49,474 nucleotides of DNA from the NCBI GenBank assembly GCA_028280325.1, contig JANQLZ010000144.1:1-49474 (forward strand). The letters run 5' to 3'. Shown piece by piece: positions 43,729-49,474 of this stretch (within the stretch, counting starts at the first letter, position 1; each line of letters starts with the position of its first letter). Source of the stretch: Bacillota bacterium (GTDB taxonomy: Bacteria; Bacillota; UBA994; PWPR01). A program made the translations under genes and the position numbers. Below the pieces are notes generated by a model. That model worked only from the letters and a program-made list of their open reading frames with translations. It was not told where the DNA came from and made no database searches.

Positions 43729-44130
43729 GTGCGTAAATTTAATATCACAGTCAATGGCGAAGTTTACGAAGTGGAGGTTGAAGAGCTGGGTAATGATGGG
43801 GCTCCTCTACCGGTCAGGAGTACTGTAGCAGCCAAACCAGCATCAAGAGCTGTCCCAAAACAGACCAAACAACCGACACCGCAGCCGAAAAAAACAGCTC
43901 CCGCAGCTAGTGCCGGGGCGACGACGATTGCCGCACCGATGCCCGGCGTTATTCTTGATGTTAGAGTTTCAGAAGGGCAAAACGTAAGCAAGAATGATGT
44001 AATTCTGGTATTAGAAGCAATGAAAATGGAGAATGAAGTAATGGCACCGCAAGATGGCATTATCGAGAGTATTGCTGTTAAAAAAGGCAGTAATGTCAAT
44101 GCTGGTGACATCATGGTTACAATTAAATAG
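43729..44130 (+). CDS. mmdC: biotin carrier subunit (MmdC/biotin-lipoyl attachment protein)
   Basis: The carboxyl carrier between MmdA and MmdB. Residues about 66-133 are a biotinyl domain with the attachment lysine K99 in EAMKMEN. A Pro/Ala/Lys-rich flexible linker (about 31-65) precedes it, and residues 1-25 form a short N-terminal domain. Length is 133 residues; GTG 43729 is eight bases after AAGGAG. Confidence 0.94.
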   Translation: MRKFNITVNGEVYEVEVEELGNDGAPLPVRSTVAAKPASRAVPKQTKQPTPQPKKTAPAASAGATTIAAPMPGVILDVRVSEGQNVSKNDVILVLEAMKMENEVMAPQDGIIESIAVKKGSNVNAGDIMVTIK

Positions 44131-44153
44131 ATGACACCATTGGGGGGATACCG

Positions 44154-45287
44154 TTGCTAAGCGAAACATTTATAAATTTCTTAGCTGAAACAGGATTTGC
44201 CAATATATCAGTTCAGCAGACGATAATGATAATTATCGCAGGTGGATTGATAGCTTTGGCTATAGTAAAAAAATTTGAGCCTTTGTTACTCTTGCCGATC
44301 GGTTTTGGTATGCTGTTAACCAACCTGCCGTTAACCGATATATTTTTAGAGGCAAATAGTAATGAAATGGGTGGCCTGCTTTACTATCTATATCAAGGCG
44401 TAAAACTTGGAATTTACCCGCCTTTAATATTTATGGGAGTAGGGGCAATGACCGACTTTGGTCCTTTAATTGCCAACCCCAAGACCTTTTTATTGGGAGC
44501 AGCAGCTCAGATAGGTATTTTTGCTACTTTTATCGGGGCCTTACTGCTCGGCTTTGCTCCGGAAATTGCCGGCGCTATTGGTATAATCGGAGGGGCTGAT
44601 GGCCCGACTGTTATCTTTCTGGCATCACGTCTGGCTCCCGAATATTTAGGCCCGTTGGCGGTAGCAGCTTACTCGTATATGGCTTTGGTACCTATAATCC
44701 AGCCGCCAATTATGAAGGCTCTGACTACCAAAAAAGAGCGACAAATAGTTATGAAGCAATTGCGTTTTGTTTCAAAAACTGAAAAGGTGCTGTTTCCAAT
44801 TATCGTCACCACCCTCTGCGGCCTGTTATTGCCGAAAGCGGTCCCGTTGCTGGGGATGCTGATGTTTGGTAATCTAATGCGCGAGAGCGGGGTTGTTGGG
44901 AGATTAGTTGATACTGCTTCAAATCAGCTAAACAATATTATAATTATTTTCTTGGGCTTAACTGTTGGTGCCACGGCCAGTGCAGAGGTTTTCCTGCAAT
45001 GGCAGACAATTCAGATAATCATCTTGGGCTTAGTGGCATTCTCAATTGGTACCGCTGGGGGGGTACTGCTTGGCAGGTTAATGTGCAAACTGACCAATGG
45101 CCAGGTTAATCCTTTAATCGGTTCAGCTGGGGTTTCAGCTGTACCCATGGCGGCTCGTGTTTCTCAAAAAGTTGGTCAAGACGAGAATCCGCAAAACTTC
45201 CTGCTGATGCACGCTATGGGGCCAAATGTTGCTGGTGTAATTGGTTCTGCCGTGGCTGCAGGTATTATGCTATCTATCCTGGGATAA
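44154..45287 (+). CDS. mmdB: Na+-transporting methylmalonyl-CoA decarboxylase beta subunit
   Basis: Multi-span membrane protein that decarboxylates carboxybiotin and exports Na+. About ten hydrophobic helices are present. [16 protein letters not shown] near residues 143-158 contains the aspartate implicated in Na+ coupling in OadB/MmdB proteins. [12 protein letters not shown] and [19 protein letters not shown] close the C-terminal half. Length is 377 residues. The start is TTG 44154, six bases after a run of six G. Confidence 0.94.
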   Translation: MLSETFINFLAETGFANISVQQTIMIIIAGGLIALAIVKKFEPLLLLPIGFGMLLTNLPLTDIFLEANSNEMGGLLYYLYQGVKLGIYPPLIFMGVGAMTDFGPLIANPKTFLLGAAAQIGIFATFIGALLLGFAPEIAGAIGIIGGADGPTVIFLASRLAPEYLGPLAVAAYSYMALVPIIQPPIMKALTTKKERQIVMKQLRFVSKTEKVLFPIIVTTLCGLLLPKAVPLLGMLMFGNLMRESGVVGRLVDTASNQLNNIIIIFLGLTVGATASAEVFLQWQTIQIIILGLVAFSIGTAGGVLLGRLMCKLTNGQVNPLIGSAGVSAVPMAARVSQKVGQDENPQNFLLMHAMGPNVAGVIGSAVAAGIMLSILG

Positions 45288-45306
45288 CAGTTTAAGGAGA
45301 AATTGA

Positions 45307-45876
45307 GTGAACAAAATAATAATTGGAGTATCTAATCGTCATTTGCATGTCAGTCAGAGTGATTTAGAGACGCTGTTTGGTCCTGGTTATCAGTTGACCG
45401 TTAAAAAAGATTTGAAACAGCCTGGCCAATACGCCTGTGAAGAATGTGTTGAGATCTGTGGGCCGAAAGGATGCTTTCCAAATGTTAGAATTTTAGGCCC
45501 GGTTCGAGCCAAAACCCAGATTGAGATCTCTTTAACAGACAGCTATGTTCTGGGCATTAAACCTGAAGTAAGAAGCTCAGGAGATCTGGAAGGCACACCC
45601 GGAATAACCGTTAAAGGGCCATATGGCTCACTCGAGTTAGAGAATGGAGTTATTATCGCCAAGCGACATATTCATATGCATCCGGATGAGGCCCAGGCCT
45701 TTGGTTTGCAGGACAATGATATTGTCAGTGTTAAAACAGTTGACAATATCCGCAATCTGATATTCAATAATGTGTTAGTGAGAGTAAAAGACAGCTATGC
45801 CCTGGAGATGCATATCGATGTCGATGAAGCCAACGCCGCCATGCTTAGAAATGGTGATGAGGTAACAATAATTTAA
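45307..45876 (+). CDS. pduL: PduL-type phosphate propanoyltransferase
   Basis: Converts propionyl-CoA and phosphate to propionyl phosphate (or acetyl-CoA likewise), for ATP formation by a kinase located elsewhere. The two PduL domains show the metal-binding motifs NRHLHVS (residues 11-17) and KRHIHMHPDEA (about 119-129). Length is 189 residues. The protein begins directly with the domain and lacks the N-terminal encapsulation peptide of microcompartment PduL, so it should be cytosolic. It is the last gene of the operon. Confidence 0.92.
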   Translation: MNKIIIGVSNRHLHVSQSDLETLFGPGYQLTVKKDLKQPGQYACEECVEICGPKGCFPNVRILGPVRAKTQIEISLTDSYVLGIKPEVRSSGDLEGTPGITVKGPYGSLELENGVIIAKRHIHMHPDEAQAFGLQDNDIVSVKTVDNIRNLIFNNVLVRVKDSYALEMHIDVDEANAAMLRNGDEVTII

Positions 45877-45885
45877 TAGGGAGAG

Positions 45886-45911
45886 AGGAGAACGGTAAGT
45901 TCTCCTTTTTT
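45886..45911 (+). terminator. Rho-independent terminator of the methylmalonyl operon
   Basis: AGGAGAAC at 45886-45893 pairs with GTTCTCCT from 45899, loop of five bases, followed by a T-tract to 45911. Confidence 0.87.
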
Positions 45912-45963
45912 ATTTGTACTCGAGTCCAGTCAGAAGGCTCTGTTAAAATTAACGGCTGTCACA

Positions 45964-46815
45964 CTAATCACTTTCTTCCTCCTGGATCTTCTGGAATCCT
46001 TCTCCCAATACCTGGTGAACATCAGCAACAATGACAAACGCTTTGCTGTCAATACGTTTGATGAGAGCCTTCAATATTGAAAGCTCGTTTCTCCTGACAA
46101 TGACAAAGGCAGACAATCTATCTGACCCGGTATAGCCGCCTTTGGTGTAGAGTTGGGTGACCCCGCGGCCCAGTTTATTAAAAATTTCGGCGGTTATATC
46201 GTCAATATTATCGCTGATAATAGTTACCTGCTTGGTGTAGGAGATTCCTTCCTGCACGATATCAATGACCTTGGCAGTCAAAAACAGGCTAATCAGCGCA
46301 TACATCGCGAATTCAGGGTTAAAGACAATGCCGGCAGCTCCCACGACCAGTAAGTCAATCAGCAGCAAGGCCTGGCCAATTGTCAGTGGGGTGTATTTGG
46401 TGAGAATGCGGGCTAACAGATCTGTGCCACCTGTAGAACCGCGGGATCTGAATACTATACCGATCCCTATTCCGGTGATAATGCCGCCGTAAAGTGTGGC
46501 CAACAACGGATCTGTGGTTAAGGCCGGCATCCCTTCCAGGTAAAATACAAAACCAGAGGTAGCCATTCCGCCGACGACAGACCTCCAGGCAAATTTCCAA
46601 TTAATTAACAATCCACTTAAAATAAGTAAGGGGATATTAATACTTAGCAAAATAATTCCGGGAGACCACTGAAAAAGATGATATAATAAAGTTGCTATAC
46701 CGCTGACACCGCCTGAGGCAATTTTATTGGGAATTAACAGGGCACTGACTCCGATAGCCGTTATTAAACTACCGACCAGGATACCCAAAAAATTTGCTAT
46801 TTTTCTTAACAACAA
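45964..46815 (-). CDS. YitT family membrane protein (DUF161 plus DUF2179)
   Basis: Function unknown; five or six membrane helices followed by a cytosolic DUF2179 domain of about 80 residues (VTIISDNIDDITAEIFNKLG onward). The motif RSRGSTGGTDLLARIL is typical of YitT proteins. The frame is open much further upstream, to 47103, but that part overlaps the opposite gene and lacks family features. I therefore start at TTG 46815, ten bases after AAGGA, giving 283 residues, the usual length. It is the only complete minus-strand gene and stands head-to-head with the peptidase gene. Confidence 0.87.
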   Translation of the reverse strand: MLLRKIANFLGILVGSLITAIGVSALLIPNKIASGGVSGIATLLYHLFQWSPGIILLSINIPLLILSGLLINWKFAWRSVVGGMATSGFVFYLEGMPALTTDPLLATLYGGIITGIGIGIVFRSRGSTGGTDLLARILTKYTPLTIGQALLLIDLLVVGAAGIVFNPEFAMYALISLFLTAKVIDIVQEGISYTKQVTIISDNIDDITAEIFNKLGRGVTQLYTKGGYTGSDRLSAFVIVRRNELSILKALIKRIDSKAFVIVADVHQVLGEGFQKIQEEESD

Positions 46816-46854
46816 TATGATCACATCCTTTAAATAAAAAGTGGAGGAATAATA

Positions 46855-47931
46855 ATGAATAACAGACGTAGAGCCAGAGACTATGGAATTGGACTGGGTG
46901 TCATACCCCCCGGCCAATACAATGCGATAACTGATGTTCCAGGTCTGCAAGTTGGACATGCCACCATAAATAATGACGATAATGGCTGTGCCAGAACTGG
47001 TGTTACCGCCATAATACCACATAACAAGAATGTTTATAAACATAAATGTGCGGCCGCTATCCATGTCCAAAATGGATACGGCAAAGCCATGGGCTTGGCT
47101 CAAGTCGAAGAACTGGGGGTTATTGAGACCCCAATCATGTTAACAAATACTTTGAATATTGGCAAGGTCGCTGATGCACTTATTGGCTACATGCTGACCC
47201 ATAATGAAGGATTAACATCAGTCAATCCGTTGATAGCGGAGTGCAATGACGGAAAACTAAATGAAATAGAGCAGCGCTATGTGGCCGAGCAGCATGTCCT
47301 TCAAGCCTTAGCAACAGCCAGCTCCGGCCCGGTCCGGGAAGGCTGTGTCGGAGGTGGTACCGGGATGATAGCTTTCGGATACAAAGGGGGAATAGGCACT
47401 TCTTCCAGAGTGCTGAAAACAGCCGGTAAAACCTATCATGTTGGAGCCCTGGTTCAGGCCAATTTTGGGAAAAGAGAGCATTTAGTTATTGATGGAATCC
47501 CGGTGGGTAAAATAATTGACAGGGATGATCAGGAATTCGACGGCAGCGGATCGATTGTTATTGTAGTAGCTACCGATGCTCCTTTTGACAGCAGGCAGTT
47601 AAAACGCCTGGCTCGTCGCGGAGCGATGGGTCTGGCCAGAACAGGTTCTATTGCCACTCACGGCAGTGGTGACTTTATCATAGCCTTTTCTACAACCAGA
47701 ACCTCTGATGCTGATTTGAAAGGTGAGGTTTTAGCTAATACTATGATTGGGGACGGAGCGACAATGTCGAGCTTTTTTGCGGCTACGGTCGAGGCCGTGG
47801 AAGAGGCTATCATCAATGCCCTGTTCATGGCTGAAGACACAATTGGGAGAGCAGGTCGATCTGTCGAGGCTCTGCCCCTAGACAAGACCCTTGATATTAT
47901 GAAGAATTACAGCTATCGTTGGGAAAAGTAG
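46855..47931 (+). CDS. P1 family peptidase (DmpA/BapA-type, S58)
   Basis: N-terminal nucleophile hydrolase family of aminopeptidases and beta-peptidyl aminopeptidases, self-cleaved into two chains. Signatures are NAITDVPGLQVGHATI near residues 23-38 and GCVGGGTGM. The probable cleavage site is G232/S233 in GSIVIVVATDAP, leaving a beta chain of about 126 residues, as in DmpA. THGSGDFIIAFST follows. No signal peptide, so it is cytosolic. Length is 358 residues. Only 39 bases separate its start from that of the divergent YitT gene. Confidence 0.9.
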   Translation: MNNRRRARDYGIGLGVIPPGQYNAITDVPGLQVGHATINNDDNGCARTGVTAIIPHNKNVYKHKCAAAIHVQNGYGKAMGLAQVEELGVIETPIMLTNTLNIGKVADALIGYMLTHNEGLTSVNPLIAECNDGKLNEIEQRYVAEQHVLQALATASSGPVREGCVGGGTGMIAFGYKGGIGTSSRVLKTAGKTYHVGALVQANFGKREHLVIDGIPVGKIIDRDDQEFDGSGSIVIVVATDAPFDSRQLKRLARRGAMGLARTGSIATHGSGDFIIAFSTTRTSDADLKGEVLANTMIGDGATMSSFFAATVEAVEEAIINALFMAEDTIGRAGRSVEALPLDKTLDIMKNYSYRWEK

Positions 47932-47952
47932 CAGATCGGGAGGACAATCAAC

Positions 47953-49272
47953 TTGCACGATAAAAACTATCACATTATAACCTATGGCTGCCAAATGAAT
48001 CAGGCTGATAGCGAAACTATTGCCGGAATTTTAAGTAACAGGGGTTTTAAAACTACTGATTCAATATATCAGGCCGATCTTATTCTGTTGATCACCTGTG
48101 CCGTGAGGGAGCATGCCGAGCAGAGAATATATGGCAAGCTGGGAGAGCTAATGCAACTTAAAAATATCAATCCAGCACTGGTCATCGGTATTGGTGGCTG
48201 TATGCCGCAGCAACTGGAGGTGGCCAACAAACTCCGACAGAAGTTCCCCCGACTGGACTTAATCTTTGGCACACACAATTTGCCTGAATTCGAGACCATG
48301 CTGGATCGAGTATTTGCCGACAGAGAGCAGGTCTTTGAGATCCATGATATCGCTGGCAGGATTACTGAAGACCTGCCAAAATCCAGGATTGACCGGCACA
48401 AGGCTTATGTCAATATAACTTTTGGCTGTAATAACTTCTGCACCTACTGTATAGTACCGCATGTTAGGGGGAGAGAGCGTAGCAGAAACCCCAATGATAT
48501 AATCAATGAAGTAATCAATTTGGTCCAGAGCGGTTATCAAGAGGTAACCTTACTGGGCCAGAATGTCAACTCTTATGGCTTGGATCTTAACCGGGATTTT
48601 TCATTTGCAGATCTACTGAAAGAGCTGGCCATGCTCAAAGGGCTGAGCAGGATTCGATTTATGACACCGCATCCTAAAGATATCAGTGACAGATTAATTG
48701 ATTTAATAAACAAGCATGATAATATCTGCAATCATATCCATCTGCCGCTGCAGTCGGGCAGCAGTGCTGTTTTGCGGCGAATGAACCGCAAATACAGTAA
48801 GGAAGGGTATCTGCAGCTGGCCCAAAAAATTAGGGATGGGATTGCCAACTGTACGATTACAACGGATATTATTGTCGGTTTTCCAGGAGAGAGCGAGGCA
48901 GATTTTGCAGACACTATCGAGGTAGTTAACACTGTGAAGTTCGATGCCGCCTTTACCTTTGCCTATTCCAAACGGAAAGGCACCCCAGCAGCGGGCTATT
49001 CGGATCAGGTTCCCCAGATGATAAAAAAGCAGCGGCTGCATCGGTTAATTGAACTGGTCCAGCAGTATATGTTAGCCAGTAATCAAGCCTGTCTAGGCCA
49101 GACTTTTGAGGTGATGGTTGACGGCCCCAGCAAAAAAGACCCCAGCATTTTGAGTGGGAGGACTAAAACAAACAAGCTTGTTCATTTTGCCGGTCAATAC
49201 CAGGCAGGCGATTTGGTTGATTTAAAAATATATAGAACGACAAGTTTTGTCCTTTGGGGTGAAACCATTTAA
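47953..49272 (+). CDS. miaB: tRNA-2-methylthio-N6-dimethylallyladenosine synthase MiaB
   Basis: Radical SAM enzyme placing a methylthio group on i6A37 of tRNA. The N-terminal ITYGCQMNQADSE is the MiaB signature. Radical SAM cysteines are C159, C163 and C166 (CNNFCTYC), followed by RGRERSR. A TRAM domain ends the protein. Length is 439 residues. TTG 47953 follows GGGAGGA. In Firmicutes miaB is regularly followed by mutS, as here. Confidence 0.96.
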   Translation: MHDKNYHIITYGCQMNQADSETIAGILSNRGFKTTDSIYQADLILLITCAVREHAEQRIYGKLGELMQLKNINPALVIGIGGCMPQQLEVANKLRQKFPRLDLIFGTHNLPEFETMLDRVFADREQVFEIHDIAGRITEDLPKSRIDRHKAYVNITFGCNNFCTYCIVPHVRGRERSRNPNDIINEVINLVQSGYQEVTLLGQNVNSYGLDLNRDFSFADLLKELAMLKGLSRIRFMTPHPKDISDRLIDLINKHDNICNHIHLPLQSGSSAVLRRMNRKYSKEGYLQLAQKIRDGIANCTITTDIIVGFPGESEADFADTIEVVNTVKFDAAFTFAYSKRKGTPAAGYSDQVPQMIKKQRLHRLIELVQQYMLASNQACLGQTFEVMVDGPSKKDPSILSGRTKTNKLVHFAGQYQAGDLVDLKIYRTTSFVLWGETI

Positions 49273-49292
49273 CTGTTAATTGGAGGAGTACA

Positions 49293-49355
49293 ATGTCAAG
49301 ATATACGCCAATGCTCAGGCAGTATTTAGAGATAAAAAAAAGGCATGACCCAGCT
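49293..49355 (+). pseudogene. mutS: 5' fragment of mutS (DNA mismatch repair), interrupted
   Basis: ATG 49293 follows TGGAGGAG. The first 20 residues (SRYTPMLRQYLEIKKRH and on) match the conserved MutS N-terminus, and miaB-mutS adjacency supports this. The next expected segment (LFFRLGDFYEMF) is missing. The frame enters unrelated GC-rich sequence and meets TGA at 49443-49445. Either a mobile element has split the gene here or the contig is misjoined; the rest of mutS is outside the window. Confidence 0.72.
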
Positions 49356-49474
49356 CCGGGTCGCCTGCCAGCCGCGCCATCAAGTCATTTTACAGGCTTT
49401 GTCCCTGGCGCAGGGCAGAAACCCCTTCGAGGGCGTGTTTCTTGATCACGCTATGGGCGTGAAACGGCCCATAG
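49353..49474. mobile_element. probable end of an insertion element, or a foreign contig end
   Basis: From about 49347 the sequence is 61% GC by my count, well above the rest of the window. It is packed with short perfect hairpins: GACCC/GGGTC at 49347-49362, CCCTG/CAGGG at 49403-49415, CCCT/AGGG at 49423-49433, and CTATGGGC/GCCCATAG at 49451-49474, which ends exactly at the last base. A minus-strand reading frame enters from the right. This resembles the terminal part of an insertion sequence, but the family cannot be named. Confidence 0.42.
49390..49474 (-). CDS. partial C-terminus of an unidentified protein, possibly a transposase
   Basis: The minus strand is open from the window edge to a TAA at 49390-49392, giving 27 residues that end KKHALEGVSALRQGQSL. 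I do not recognise the protein. The position, next to a sudden composition change inside mutS, suggests a transposase end, but a chance frame in GC-rich DNA is possible. Confidence 0.3.
   Translation of the reverse strand, partial: YGPFHAHSVIKKHALEGVSALRQGQSL

Noticed and set aside
45307-45876. Bacterial microcompartment locus indicated by PduL
   Set aside because: No shell-protein genes and no encapsulation peptide are visible in the window.
46816-47103. N-terminal extension of the YitT protein, or a separate minus-strand gene
   Set aside because: The sequence lacks family features, overlaps the conserved N-terminus of the P1 peptidase, and a good ribosome site supports the start at 46815.
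49293-49445. A complete 50-residue small protein after miaB
   Set aside because: Its first 20 residues are the MutS N-terminus and the remainder reads into GC-rich unrelated DNA, so it is a truncated mutS rather than a small gene.

Overview
The window comes from a spore-forming member of the Firmicutes (Bacillota), most likely class Clostridia. Base composition is moderate-to-low GC, Shine-Dalgarno sites are strong, and TTG and GTG starts are frequent. At least fourteen genes of sporulation and germination are present: dacF, spoIIAA, spoIIAB, sigF, spoVAC, spoVAD, spoVAE, sleB, ypeB, spoIIP, spoIVA, dpaA, dpaB and spoIIIE. Ferredoxin-linked and sodium-pumping fermentation genes indicate an anaerobe. 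The genus cannot be fixed from the sequence. I saw no rRNA, tRNA or CRISPR array.

Layout. 1-4.9 kb: dacF, the forespore switch spoIIAA-spoIIAB-sigF, then spoVAC-spoVAD-spoVAE behind a near-perfect sigma-G-type promoter. 5-9.4 kb: an M50 protease, the condensin partners scpA-scpB, a RidA protein, a cation antiporter and an RsuA-family pseudouridine synthase. 9.5-18.4 kb: sleB-ypeB, chorismate mutase, cmk, plsC, an ispH-rpsA fusion, a divergent type 2 IPP isomerase, a DUF1614 membrane protein and spoIIP. 18.5-23.9 kb: a radical SAM/DUF512 protein, der, gpsA and spoIVA. 24-34.3 kb: dpaA-dpaB behind a sigma-K-type promoter, aspartate kinase, tepA, ylzJ, a cluster of three palindromic repeats, uppP, spoIIIE, a short RodZ-like protein, corA, rimO and pgsA.

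34.4-45.9 kb is metabolic. A GntR-family regulator with a perfect palindrome at its probable transcription start precedes a four-subunit 2-oxoacid:ferredoxin oxidoreductase (korDABC). A nine-gene operon follows: split methylmalonyl-CoA mutase, MeaB, epimerase, the four subunits of a biotin- and Na+-dependent methylmalonyl-CoA decarboxylase, and a PduL-type phosphotransacylase. Together these convert 2-oxoglutarate through succinyl-CoA, methylmalonyl-CoA and propionyl-CoA to propionyl phosphate, with the decarboxylation driving Na+ export. Running in reverse, the mutase and epimerase steps could serve propionate use.

46-49.5 kb: a YitT-type membrane protein on the minus strand (the only complete minus-strand gene), head-to-head with a P1 peptidase, then miaB and the first codons of mutS. 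After about 20 mutS codons the sequence changes to GC-rich, hairpin-rich DNA with a minus-strand coding frame running off the end. This is either a mobile element inserted in mutS or a misjoined contig end.

Much of the gene order matches what I recall of two Bacillus subtilis neighbourhoods (dacF to spoIVA, and spoVF to mutS), so most of the window is conserved backbone. The best candidates for something new are the mutS junction, the 27.7 kb palindrome cluster, the two operator-like regions at 34.4 and 38.2 kb, and the uncharacterised radical SAM/DUF512 protein. I found no clearly unprecedented multi-gene system.
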